Shown: positions 10,734 through 22,665 of the stretch, piece by piece
How the letters are laid out: every line of letters begins with the position of its first letter
How positions within the stretch are numbered: the stretch's first letter is position 1
Source: Rhipicephalus microplus
Taxonomy: Eukaryota > Arthropoda > Arachnida > Ixodida > Ixodidae
Direction of reading: 5' to 3'
DNA: 64,000 nt
Assembly (NCBI RefSeq): GCF_043290135.1
Contig: NC_134710.1
Location: 283,803,276-283,867,275 of the forward strand
The notes under the pieces: generated by a model
Told to the model about the DNA's origin: nothing
Seen by the model: only the letters and a program-made list of their open reading frames with translations
The model's database searches: none
Program-made: the position numbers and the translations under genes

Positions 10734-11641
10734 TCACCAACTTTTGGGTTTGTGTCTTCTTTTCCAGGGTGACTTGTCACGCGTCTTAGCAAGCTCTAGC
10801 TCAAAGAGTCTAATTAGATTTGTGTACGTCCACACTGTCTTATTATCCTCCGTGATTACTCCGTGTTTAGTGGCTATTTCAATTTGCCTTTCTGGATAAA
10901 AATTTTCCTGTAGTTGCTCCTCTTGTCTCCTTCCCACTTTCACTGCTCTTCCAAAACTTAGCTTGATACGTTTGTGATCACTACCCAGACTTCTGGAGCC
11001 ACCTTCATCTATGTGCATTCCCCTGAGTTTATCATACATCTTATGTGACATCAGTGCATAATCTATCGTCGACTGCAGCCTTCCTACCTCTCATGTTGTT
11101 TGCCCTTCACACTTCTCGGTACTGTTGAAAATGATCAAATCAAGCCTTTCACACATATCCATGATCATTTTGCCTGTCGGGTCGGTATACCCATCTATAT
11201 CTTCTATGTGCGCATTCATGTCTCCTAGTATAATTATCTCGCACTCTCTTCCTAACTCCTGAATATCCTTTGATATACACTCTACCATTGCCTGGTTTTC
11301 CTCTCTGACCTTTGCTCCCGTCCACAAGTACACAAAACCAAGGAGTGTCATTTGACCTGCCACTTTCCCTTTTAGCCATAAATGTTCCTTGCACTGCTGC
11401 TTGACCCTTTGCCAGTCTGTACTTTTATGAATGAATGCTCCAATACCACCCCCCTTTCTGCTGCCTTCTGCTGTATTACAATATTCCCACGCGTAGTCCG
11501 GATAGTTCGGAGGTTGTTCCATGTCCCTGAGATGTGTTTCTACAAAACAGTATACCTTCGGCCTCTCTTCGCTTAGCTGTTCTTTCTCTTCCAACTTCAC
11601 CCTGTTCCTACCACCCTGCACGTTAGTATACACTATTCTGA
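10734..11641 (-). pseudogene. LINE A AP-like endonuclease domain (broken)
   Basis: The domain opens with IVYTNVQGGRNRVKLEEKEQ, continues through the ETHLRD motif (catalytic Glu), GGGIGAFIHK, and GDMNAHIED (metal-binding Asp and Asn), and closes with LGSDHKRIKLSF (catalytic Asp-His). This is the complete order of the APE-type endonuclease of non-LTR elements, which nicks the target DNA to prime reverse transcription. One in-frame TGA at 11091-11093 interrupts it; reading resumes in the same frame. It follows ORF1 with almost no gap and runs into the RT domain. Confidence 0.9.
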
Positions 11642-12272
11642 ATTGGCTCGGCGCTCGTGGCTACGTCTATTTATGCCTCGGACTCTACCTATCTTAGATA
11701 TTGGTGTGACTTTGGAATCGTATCTGTCCATATCACCTGTCGAAGAGTCTCTCTGGTTGTTTTCCTCGTTACTAGCTATCCTGCACCCCGAAGGGCTCGC
11801 TTGCCCCCTAAAAAAGCTACTGCGCGTCCTGCAAGTCGCCAACCCACCTCATGACCTAGCCGCCCATCGATGTGAATTCTGTCTCATAGAAAACCACCCC
11901 ACCTATGCACCTCTCTGTTTATTTCCACCACCTCAAAGCCTTTCTCTCGACTCATCCGCCATATCTCTTGGTTTGCAGTGACAACCGCTCTTTGCAGGTT
12001 GCTATCACGCACCGGTACCTCCGGTATTGGGCATATCACTACCTGTAGCTTAGGAGAAGTGGCGCGCATGTCATCGACGCCTTTCGCCAGTGTGGTTGCT
12101 AGTCCTGCTGTATCTTCATTTAGGATATCGTTTAAACCGCCTGAAATTATCACGAGGTTTCGTCTATCAGCTGTAGTTTTGAGTTTTGCGCTCGCTTGCC
12201 TCATGATTGCTTCAAGCTTGCGTCCTGGGAACGCCCCTACTGCAACCCTCTTGTGACCTCTTTTCACTTGTA
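11633..12272 (-). pseudogene. LINE A ORF1 remnant with SGNH hydrolase/esterase domain
   Basis: The part from 12267 to 11884 reads through FPGRKLEAIMRQASAKLK, then VIISGGLNDIL, which fits block III (GxND) of SGNH/GDSL hydrolases, and VVICPIPEVP. After a TGA at 11884-11886, the same frame continues DRIHIDGRLGHEVG and AVAFLGG, fitting block V (DxxH, catalytic Asp and His). The Ser block (GDS) is missing because the element is truncated upstream. A frame change near 11785 leads to a basic tail ending SHERRANSE just before the endonuclease. Esterase domains are known in ORF1 of CR1/L2-type LINEs, where their role is unclear. The domain call is inferred from two spaced motifs. Confidence 0.7.
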
Positions 12273-12283
12273 TTCATCATATA
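12273..12283. repeat. Target site duplication of LINE A, right copy
   Basis: ttcatcatata, identical to 8139-8149, immediately outside the 5' end of the LINE. Confidence 0.75.
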
Positions 12284-12693
12284 CAAGTACCGCCATCAAG
12301 CGGACGTTCCAACGACTAAAACGAGAGGTGGCTACAGGTTCAAGCCCTCCATACTATCTGAGGCATAGTCCGCCATGCAACCTTAGGAGACTAAAGTCAC
12401 TGGAGAAATTTTTCCATTGGGGACGGAGACGCACAACATACGCCAATACATCACCTAGCGGAAAGCGCAGGAACTATACCACCGAGATCATGACCTCTGA
12501 GATTGCGCATCGGCAAGCCTGTGATAGCGCAATCTCGGAGGCCATGTCGACGTGATTGCAGGAGACTACTTTCACTTTTACACGGGCGGTAGTGGTTCTG
12601 GCTTTTGGGTTCATCGTCAGATAAAATGAACGAATTGCTAAATTGCTATTTTAAATGCGAAGCATCTTTAGCGAACGTCAACGACATTGAGCG
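12284..12693. other. No gene recognised; small hairpin
   Basis: Begins with caagtaccgcc, which is also found left of LINE A at 8116-8126. It contains a 10-bp inverted pair gagattgcgc / gcgcaatctc (12499-12508 and 12527-12536). Otherwise unassigned. Confidence 0.4.
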
Positions 12694-12790
<97 letters not shown>

Positions 12791-12832
12791 GTCTATTTAT
12801 CTATCTATCTATCTATCTATCTATCTGTCTAT

Positions 12833-12885
<53 letters not shown>
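12694..12885 (+). repeat. (ATCT)n microsatellite
   Basis: About 48 units, with two interruptions where ctat is replaced by ctgtctattt near 12790 and 12827. Confidence 0.95.
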
Positions 12886-13400
12886 CGCCTATGACTTTTA
12901 GCTCTTCTGGCTGGTTAATAATGGTATCGATGCCAAACTTGGCATGGCATAACATGACTGTATGACGATCATATTAGACTAGTCATAACATGAAAATTAT
13001 GGTGTGTATGTCAATAATGTCATGATTTACATTTAATGGTCTTGCTGCTCGTGCGGTGGTTTCGTTCACATGACATGTTGCAAAACTGGTATGATATGAC
13101 ATGATTGCATGACGAACACAAGCGATAGACCCTAACATGAAAATCATGATATGCGTGTCATATATCAACATGACTACATGCCACGCTCATGGTGTGCTCC
13201 TGGTCGCTTCGCTAGCTTCACATATGCCGAATTCGGTATTACGTGACGCCAATGAATGACGAAGGTATGGACTGGAGCAAACGTGATAATCATAAGATGC
13301 CTGTCTTGCGAGAACATAACTACATGCCACAGCCAAGGCGCCAATACATTTTCACGCGACGTGGTGCTGGTGCTCACCGGCGTTCAATTCGTCGCGTCTC
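12886..13400. repeat. 'catgac' dispersed repeat, copy 1
   Basis: This AT-rich sequence is full of catgac, catgaaa and tcatgat words. Its end portion (cttcacatatgccgaattcg, then gacgaaggtatggac and gataatcat) matches 58105-58200 (ttcacatatgctaaatttgg, gacgaaggtaaacgac). Both copies follow a GATA/ATCT-type array. The family is unidentified. Confidence 0.6.
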
Positions 13401-13445
13401 GCCGGCGTTGCCACGCCAGGCGCCCGTCCTGCCATATACTCGCAG

Positions 13446-13526
13446 GCGCGCGCCGCACTGCGTTGCTTTGACGCGTGCGCGTCAAGCAAACGCGCACGCG
13501 TCAAAGCAACGCAGTGCGGCGCGCGC
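13446..13526. other. Perfect 37-bp inverted repeat with 7-nt loop
   Basis: The left arm is 13446-13482, the loop caagcaa is 13483-13489, and the right arm is 13490-13526. All 37 positions pair without mismatch, and the stem is very GC-rich (it starts gcgcgcgccgcactgcgttg). Pairing stops on both sides at g/g. It lies in a GC-rich patch of about 500 bp inside AT-rich DNA. It could be a recent palindromic insertion, a foldback or transposon centre, or a small-RNA precursor; the sequence alone does not decide. Confidence 0.9.
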
Positions 13527-13590
13527 GTTTCAGATCGTCCGGCGTCCCTCTGTCACTAAAAGAGGAAGACGCTGTGTTGTCTGGGTAACG

Positions 13591-13630
13591 CACCGGCGCG
13601 AAATGCAGCATGTCACATTTCGTGCCGGTA
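13591..13630. other. Second hairpin in the same GC-rich patch
   Basis: The arms caccggcgcgaaatg (13591-13605) and catttcgtgccggta (13616-13630) pair at 13 of 15 positions around a 10-nt loop. This suggests the GC-rich patch belongs to a hairpin-bearing repeat. Confidence 0.6.
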
Positions 13631-13639
13631 GCCGTCGGG

Positions 13640-14568
13640 CTGCGCCGGCGCCTGGCGTCTGACTATAGGGGAGACCCGCTCAAGTTTGCCCGGCGACGCC
13701 AGCGCTTGCCTTTACCCTGCATGCCAGAAAAAGCGCAAAACAGTAAAGTCTTCCGACCCTTCCGCTCCCTTTGGCTTTCACGCATTTGCGAAGCACGCGC
13801 TGCACGTGAAACGTCCCTCGTTCCGCGATGTCACCCCAAAAGAAAAGGGGGTGACATAACTGCGTCATCAACTGTCACAATAACCATGCAAACACGAAGA
13901 AGTCGACTCCACCAGTGAAATTCTACCGACATGGTACAAAACAAGCGAACGACAGAAATGGATTAAAGCAGTGAGCCGAAAAAAGTGTGTAAACATTTTT
14001 TTTTTCATAAAAAATAGCACGCGCACAATGCATTCAAAATTACGGGTGTTAATTCCTGCGTCACCGTTCCTCTAATCTATTGAGTTACTGAGAGATGCAC
14101 GTCCCCATCTTGAAAGTATAAATTTTCAACGCCCGTCTTTAGAGCACTGTTAAAAAATAGCGAAGAAATATTTTATGCTGCTACTATTATTCGATATTGT
14201 TGGGGACGTAGTAGTTGAAGCTGTGTGCACATGTGGTATTGGTAATGTGTTGTTATATATTTTTAAATCTACGCAGCGCCGACGGAAGTGTGTGGTTGCC
14301 AAAAGCTTGGACAACTATGAAAAAAAGAAAAAAAATGCATTAGCCGTTGTTGCACATCCGTTGGCAGATACAGTGAACTAGTTGTTACTGAGGTGCAGGG
14401 GTAGCCCGAACAACATGGTGCATTTTTGATACGTGACCAAGATAAAATGCTTTCAATAGCAATGCGCTCTTCCCCTGCAGATTAGACACACACAAAAAAG
14501 TTTCTCTGAAAGCTGGGCACTCATCATGATTGTACACACGCTGTTCGTGAACTCAAGGTACCCGCGAT
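13640..14568. other. No gene recognised
   Basis: GC falls back to an AT-rich level after about 13900. ORFs are short and without domains. Confidence 0.4.
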
Positions 14569-14699
14569 CCCGTGTGCTCAGATTTGGGTGCACGTTAAAG
14601 AACCACAGATGGTCTAAATTTCCGGAGCCCTCCACTACGACATCTCTTATAATCATATAGTGGTTTTGGGACGTTAAACCCCACATATCAATCAATCAA
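14569..14699 (+). repeat. Ruka-like SINE, 5'-truncated
   Basis: Contains cgtgtgctcagatttgggtg, cacgttaaagaaccac and ccggagccctccactacg, and ends with gggacgttaaaccccacat and a short tcaatcaatca tail. The tRNA-like head is missing. Confidence 0.85.
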
Positions 14700-15767
<1,068 letters not shown>

Positions 15768-16442
15768 TACACGTATGCATAAACGGTGCATAACATCGAC
15801 GCTGACGCTTACGTCGACGCCGGCAATGAAATCCCTCCGAGAGTGTCCATATAATTGCTATCGCAATAAAATATGCTGCTATAGAAGAGTTTTAACAAAA
15901 ATGTTCTTCGGGAGGAGGGATAGATGAACACTCTGGAGCAGTCGCTGTTTCTCGTATCGCGCATCGCTCGCTGTGCTGATCACGCCCAACAAGACATGAT
16001 GATGGCGTTTTTATTTTGTGCTGAATAGAGTGAAATACTGGAAGAAAAAAAACAAAAGAAACGGAAGATGTCGCTTTGCTTCCTTGATTTCTTTGTCCCC
16101 CATGTTTTATTATTTTTTGACGGTGAACGCTTTGTACCAAATGCGTCTTAGCCTAGGGTGATTTAGATTTCTTCATTTTTTCCTATCACAAAAGAGTGAA
16201 AGCCACTATTTGCCATGCTTTAAAGGCGTTTCGTTTCCACACCCAACATTATTGCGGCAAGACTCAATAGGTGCGTGTTATGCCGCTTCCGTGGTATAAC
16301 TGACAGGTCGAGCCAATAAATCGGAGTTATCCGAATTCGAGCGTAGCGGTGACATTTGACACGTTCATTTGAGGAAAATGAATTTCCCGATTTGATTGCT
16401 CCTTTCTATGCCGTCTCATAAACATTCCCTCAATTTTGTGGT
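15768..16442. other. No gene recognised
   Basis: Contains gagagtgtccatataattgc followed by tatcgcaataaaa near 15840, which looks like a repeat end, but no second copy lies in the window. Confidence 0.35.
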
Positions 16443-17081
16443 GACGTAAAAAGCATTCCCTATTTTATTGCACCCGTGGCCACTGTATAAAGATATTTCA
16501 CATTTATGGGAATTTTTTCTTGGATTTTAGTTTCACCACTTGCAGAAGGTCTTTTAACCCGTGAATAACTTTTCTGAGACATCACGAATGGAAGTGAAAA
16601 ACAGCCTCTCTTATTTATAATAACAGGAAAACTGTGCGACTATTTTTTTCAAACAGGAACAAAATTAGTAGAAACGGCAAAGCCGGCATCGTTACCTTCG
16701 ATTTTGTCCCCTTCTGGCTAGGGGAGAAGACGCAATATTCTTCTAGTGATTTGCGCGACGAAGACCTATAGGTGTCACCGCTGAGTTCATGTCATTTATA
16801 TGCACACTGTGCTCGCTCCTCACCTTATTGAGAACCCCATCTGCTAGAAGCGCACTGAAAGTTCTGGATACCTTGGAGTCGTTCCTTGCAAGCCTTTTTT
16901 AACATCATGACCTACAGTCTACGTCATCTGAGACAGTCGAAGTCCACCTGTACATTGTGGCATATTGCAGTTTTATGACCTTCTGGGCGTACGTGGTGCA
17001 TGCTGCTATGCGTGCAAGCGTATTAGTTCTCCTCTCCCAAAGATAAAAAATAAATTAAATTGCATTTGAACACATACATCG

Positions 17082-17082
<1 letters not shown>
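16443..17082 (+). repeat. Dispersed repeat of 640 bp, copy 1
   Basis: Near-identical to 56974-57608 in the same orientation. Shared blocks include cattccctattttattgcac, aacggcaaagccggcatcgt, atttgcgcgacgaagaccta and agaagcgcactgaaagttct. No ORF is conserved. Both copies end at aaattgcatttgaac just before an ACAG array. Confidence 0.85.

Positions 17083-17175
<93 letters not shown>
17083..17175 (+). repeat. (ACAG)n-(GCAG)n compound microsatellite
   Basis: About 8 ACAG units switch to about 15 GGCA units. The homologous place at 57.6 kb instead carries a much longer ACAG/ATAG array. Confidence 0.95.
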
Positions 17176-19934
17176 TTGACCTTATTATATCCTAGAAAAC
17201 TTTCCCACGAATTCTTATAGTTCTTCTTTTCTGTAAAGCTGCCTTTGTCTGTAAGGCATGTGCGTATATGCAAATCTCCACCGTTATGTTAGTGAAAAAA
17301 AGGAGAAAAATTAACGCATGACTTGTCTTACAACTTTAATATACCCGTTTTTACGCACTTATAGAGGCTCACTAGAATGTAGAGTACAGCGTGAGTCATA
17401 TACGAAGAATAAGTATGACCGTATATTGTTGCGCAGTCATTTATCCAGCTGGTGCGTCGCTGTTGGATCGTTTGATATGATTGTTTATCTTGGTGTGGGA
17501 GTATAGCGCGTGGACTTTTGAAGGCCGCTGCAGGGTTATTGTACGAAATTTTTGTTATCCTCAACACTTATTGTTCATTCCTTGGCCGCAGACCAGAATT
17601 ATATACCTACGTCAAGCTTTTTTTATATATTGCGTTCTATTTAGGTTGCGCTTTGTGTGCACGACAAAAAACTGCGGTGTAAAATGCGCCCTGTTCAGTT
17701 TCAAAAAACGGATGAAAGACATGACACTCTTCCCCTTTTTTTTTTCTTTAAAAGCCATGAACTTGGTTATAAGAAATTTTCGCTATGTTTATTAGGCTTT
17801 GCTTTTATCTGTGTAGAGGTTTCCTCCTAATACGAGCTACTAGCTGACAGTCTTTTTACTGGTGCTTTAGCTGTACGTTAGACTGCCGCCTCGCGCGATA
17901 ATTGCTAAAACAGCCTCAGGCACATTGCTTTTTCTGAGAACAACACAACCGAACAACTAACGACAGCTATGAATAGGACTAACCACCTGTTTGCTTCAAG
18001 CTTTAGGTGACAAGACCACATGGGTAAAAAAAATTGATGGCAAGGGGCCGAGAACGTAGTTTGAGCACGACTATGGTGGGTCGTGTCGCAGTGCCTAGGG
18101 GCGTTTGCGTAGAAAAACACACGCTTTTTGTCGCCCACTTGATGCTTGCGGTAACCCACTTAATCCTTTCTTATTTTTGAGTTCGGTACTTAAAAGGTTG
18201 TTCAAGGAGCGCTTTCACTCGAATTCGCTTGCGCTAGCTAAAGGTAAGCTGTGAAGCGATGTGATAAGATTTCCCGTCCTCGTGCGCAAGCTCTAGGCCT
18301 ATTAGGTGGGCCATTCTCACCTAATTATGATTAACATTGTTCAAGAAAACAGACACGACAGTCACATACAGTACTTCTTTTCTTCGCTGAACATTGAAGA
18401 CCTGCTGTAGGCAAGGATCCTGTAGTGTAAACACTGCTGACAGAAAACTGGTACGGAAGGAAAGTAACGTTAAGTATATGGCTGTTCACTTGAGTGCCTC
18501 GCATAATGAAACGGCTAGGGAGGTTGTAATACAAATAATCTGAAAGAAAAAGTAATGGTTAACTTCTATACGTAGTAGGAGAAGGTAGAGGCAGGAAGGT
18601 GACAGTTTGGATTAGTAATGTTATTACGATGCCCGTAATTTTCTGTATTAAATACGAATAAAACCACGGACTCAATGCTTTGTTCTTAGACTGCTACCTA
18701 ACCCGTCGTGGTAGTCCAGGATTAGCGTGTTTTGCTGCAGTATTTCATATCGAGATGTGCATTGTCTGTTACACTACTACTTACCAGAAGTTAAGCTGAT
18801 TTTACTTCTTCAAGCAAGCCTTATTATCACGCTTCATATATTTCCAACATTAACATATCTTACTAGGCGAAACTTTTCTCGAGCTTCTCAGTAATACGCA
18901 CATACGCATTATTACCTAACTGAAATGGCACAGTGGGTAGGTTCTGAATTTAGTTTCCAATCGTTGTTTCTACGAAAAAGAAAAAAAAAAGCCCTAAGGT
19001 ATTCGCAAATGATGAACAAAGTTAGCGATGTTACCCGAAACAAATTAGGCTATATAAAGCCCCGTGATTACGTGGGCGTTTTCTCATTCAAAGACAAGGA
19101 CTGACCTACAAGGCGAGGGCGTCCCCCTAATCAAGTTTTTTTTTTTTTGTTCGTCTGCTGTCTGTTTGACTTTCCTGTTTGCGAAGTGCACCGAGAGGCG
19201 TCCTCACTGCACAGACTAATTGTACGCACGTGGCATCGCCAAACGTTGACTGTGAAGGCGACAATAGGAGTCGATTTTCATTTAGCTTCTTCTTTTTCCT
19301 GCTTTCCTCGGGGCCCTTTGAGGAATCGGTTATGTTTCTACTACAAGCCAATTATCTAGAATCCAACATTCACAGCTTCAGGAGTGTTTTGAATCACCTA
19401 ATTACTTTACTGTCTTTACAGCTGCTTTGCTGGCGTCCTACTTAGTCGGAACACTATTGTAGTGTTGCTCCACCCTTCGTAAAAATGCCACTCAGAGTTT
19501 GCTTTTCTCTTGCTTCCCGTTTCGTTTCCTCTGTGAATGCAGTCGAGTTATTGGACTCTCAGAATAAAAAAAAAGTTTAGCACGAAAGGAGTATTGATGC
19601 TGCATTGCTAAACAATGGCATTTGAAATGCAACCCCAGAACACTAACACTACAACAAAAGGGGTCATGGTTGATGTCAGCTACGTGAAAGCTAGAGAAAC
19701 TGTGTAGAGACAGGGCTAGCGTATTCACATTTCATCAGACAGGATATATGTCTCTGAGTTTAAGACAGTCGCAATACTTACGCGAGCCGACATCAAGCAC
19801 GTTATATCTAAATTAGAGGAGCTAAGGCACTTCAACATGATTCGTGTTTTTTTTTCTTTTATTTTTGTTTTATTGCTTTTTTTGCCTATCAATAAAGAGT
19901 AAAACAAACGGTTTCTCGTGCGTGGATATTGTGT
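17176..19934. other. Long AT-rich stretch, no gene recognised
   Basis: 2.7 kb without a recognisable exon, SINE or LINE. ORFs are short and start or end in low-complexity sequence. Confidence 0.4.
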
Positions 19935-20127
19935 AGCTCGTGGGATCGAATATCGGCTGCGCTGGCAGCCTTTTCGATGGAGGCGAAAATGCTCTAGACC
20001 TATGTGATCAGAGTTGGGTGCACGTTAAAGAACCCCAAGTGGTCGAAATTTCTGGAGCCGTCTACTACGGCGTCTTTCATAATCATATGGTGGTTTTGGG
20101 ACGTTAAACTCTACATATCAATCATCA
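19935..20127 (+). repeat. Ruka-like SINE
   Basis: From a decayed B box (tcgtgggatcgaatatcggc), through ggaggcgaaaatgct and cacgttaaagaacccc, to gggacgttaaactctacat and tcaatcatc. Confidence 0.85.
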
Positions 20128-21172
20128 GATCTAACGCGGTAATATGTTTAAAGTTATTCTCAAACTTCTTTGGGATAAAAGTTTTTGACTAGACTTGTAA
20201 TATCTGTGCTAGACTTTAGACACATTCATATAGGCTTCTTTGTATCTAATTTCAGTTTTGTGAATTTTGAGAGCATTCAATTTGTAATTATTGTTAGTAG
20301 CTTCTGATATATTTTATCGGCAATACGCCAGTGCGCGATTTTACTGCCTTGAAATTCGCGCTTGCGAGAAATAAGCCTATTGCGTTACGGGACTTACTAA
20401 TGTCACTGTCAAAGGCACAATCAAACAGGTAAATATTTTCTAGAAAGTTTGTGAATATACTTTATAATTGCTTCAGCTAGGAATTCGAAGGAAGGACCAG
20501 GTTTCTGAAAAATGAAAAGTCATATTCAAGGATATTCAGCGTCATTCACTGAGCGTAACTGAGATGTTAATGTGCATGGTAATAGGCAATAAATTAAAAA
20601 AAGCCATTGAGTGTTTCACAGATCAATTCGAAAATATTGTCCATCAAGAACTGTTTTACGCCATAAACTCAACAAAAAATCATTTTCCTGTTTTAACAGC
20701 AGCGTTAAATATATGGAAATTTACGGAGCTTGCATAAAACTGACTGCATTACCCTTATGGATCCTAATACTTTGAGCAAAGTGTTAAAAGTGCAACTAAG
20801 GGCAGCGTAAAGATTTATGTGACTCGTGGCTCTCTTCAAAAAAAAAGCTGAATTTTAGCTACAAACAACTTTTTATTGAATCTCTGATTTGTCTTCACAC
20901 TCACAGTCGTTCTTCATTGCCCGCCATATTCAACCTTTCTAATCAGTTGCAACACGCAAATATCTGTTTCATCAGTGACTTGCTCAACTGCGGAGTGAAG
21001 ACACCACAAACACCGGTATTTGCGGCGTCTTGACCTCTCTATTGTGTCCGTCTTTGCACGTCGTGTACGTTTAAAATGAATGCCTATCAGCCGGCTGGTG
21101 CCTATTTTATTCGGAACTGCTGAATTGTGTAAACGCTCCAAGCGAGGTAAATATAAGCGATTATAAAGATTG
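20128..21172. other. No gene recognised
   Basis: AT-rich, no supported feature. Confidence 0.4.
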
Positions 21173-21405
21173 GTATGTGGGGTTTAACGTCCCGAAACCA
21201 CCATATGATTATGAGAGACGCCGCAGTGAAGGGCTCCAAAAATTTCGACCACCCTGAAGTTCTCCAACATGCACCCACATGTGAGCACACAGGCCTACAA
21301 CGTTTCCGCCTCCATCGGAAATGCAGCCGCCGCAGCCGGGACTCGATCCCGCGACCTGCGGGTCAGCAGCCTAGTACCTTAGCCACTAGACCACCACAGC
21401 GGGGT
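21173..21405 (-). repeat. Ruka-like SINE, near full length
   Basis: On the minus strand it has the A-box region (ggtctagtggctaaggtact), the B box (gggatcgagtcccggc), the body with gaggcggaaacg, and the 3' end gggacgttaaaccccacat. The tRNA-like head is intact. Confidence 0.9.
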
Positions 21406-21744
21406 AAATTTAAGGATCGAAAGGTTGTTCCGAATAGGAAAATACAGTGTGGAACTCTGCAGATAGGAGAGTAGTAGAGGGCGAGATAAGAGACACAGAA
21501 AGCTTAGGCTAAAGAGCTCCGAATATCTGTATGACTAGGGCCACTTGCAGGGCAACTTGTAACGCAGCCAAGTTATAACGCAGCCAAGTTTAACTTTAGC
21601 TGCCAAGTCTTTGGGCAGCTCTGCAACAATTAGGTATCGTACGCTGCCTTCACCACTGTTAGTTATGATTGCATGAGTACCGGTCGCTTAAATAGTTTTA
21701 ATGTTATCAAAATGAGCTAGACTGTGATATTACCAACACTCTGT

Positions 21745-21945
21745 TAGAGGATGGAGAGCAAGTTAGGTATAATAAACATGACGAAGACAGGGAGGGAGAG
21801 ACAGAGAGAGAGATGCAGGGAAATACAGGGAGGTTAATCAGACGCGCGTCCTGTTTGCTACCCTGGACTGGGGGAAAGGATAAAAAGACGGAACAGGTAG
21901 AATAGAGGAGAGAAAGGTACACATACTTACGAGAACAGTGGGGGA
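21745..21945 (-). mobile_element. LINE 3' UTR fragment (LINE-B type)
   Basis: Read on the minus strand it has a pyrimidine-rich run, then ccagggtagcaaacaggacg and tctgattaacctccctgtat, then more pyrimidine-rich sequence. The motif 'taacctccct' inside a CT-rich stretch also occurs at 24925-25110 and in the 3' UTR of LINE B (31255-31320). No coding sequence remains. Confidence 0.55.
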
Positions 21946-22428
21946 GGGGGAGAGGCACGCGCAGCCTACAGGCGGCCACTCGGCTTCATTGCGTTCAGGT
22001 AACGGCGTGTTAACGGCATGGTAGCGTATTGAGCGTGGCTATGTTTGCACGTTCTGGGGTAAGTGGCCCATTAGTAAAAAAGTGCAGTGGATTGTACCAG
22101 AGGTGCACAGAGCTGCCTGGCATCGCCTATAATGGGATATCGCGTACGTGTGAGCAGTGCCTATACATGTGACAGGACGTCGAAACTGCGTATTACGTGC
22201 CAAGTATTACAAAAAAATTCGAACAGCTCCTTTTCCCGCCAAACTATCGTTCCTCAACTTCCGTCTATGAATTAAGTGAGTCCATGCATGCGTATTAATG
22301 CCCCCTTGTGAAAAAAAGCAAAAAAATAACTAAATGCAAGTTTGACGACGTCTACTCACACTGCTGCGCAGAAGCAAGCGTCCTTCGCCATTTGCCATTT
22401 TGCGCGCATTGCATGCACCGAGTTTGAT
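21946..22428. other. No gene recognised
   Basis: No supported feature. Confidence 0.35.
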
Positions 22429-22665
22429 TGAAATGTGAGGTTGAACATTCCAAAACCGCCATATGATTATGAGAAATGCCGTAGTGGAGGGCTCCGGAAG
22501 TTTACACCACCTGGGATTCTTTAATGTGTACCCAAATCTGAGCAAACGGCCTATTACATTTCCACCTCCATCGGAAATGAAGCCACCACAGCCGGGATTC
22601 AATCCCGCGACCTGCGGGTCAGCAGCCGAGTATAGCTTAGCCAGTAGACCACCATGGCGGAGCAT
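22429..22665 (-). repeat. Ruka-like SINE, near full length
   Basis: On the minus strand it has the A-box region (ggtctactggctaagctata), the B box (gggattgaatcccggc) and an altered 3' end (ggaatgttcaacctcacatt). It is more diverged at the tail than the 21-kb copy. Confidence 0.85.

Larger units (their letters stand above)
8150..12272 (-). mobile_element. LINE A: 5'-truncated non-LTR retrotransposon
   Basis: Read right to left, the element has an ORF1 remnant with an SGNH-esterase domain, an AP-type endonuclease, an RT, a C-terminal zinc knuckle, a 3' UTR (about 8333-8465) and an (ATCC)n tail, with 11-bp target duplications on both sides (8139-8149 and 12273-12283). It starts inside ORF1, so it is a 5'-truncated insertion of 4.1 kb. 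The coding part carries three in-frame TGA codons (11884, 11091, 10734), a frame change near 11785 inside ORF1, and frameshifts near 10105 and 9765, so it is dead. An ORF1 esterase is known from CR1/L2-type LINEs. I do not assign the clade; a tree of the RT domain would decide it. Confidence 0.9.

Noticed and set aside
12605..12965. Ser-Ile-Tyr-Leu ORFs
   Set aside because: Translation of the ATCT array.
13243..13662. 139-codon Arg-rich plus-strand ORF
   Set aside because: It runs through the GC-rich hairpin patch, and the antisense arm explains the repeated composition.
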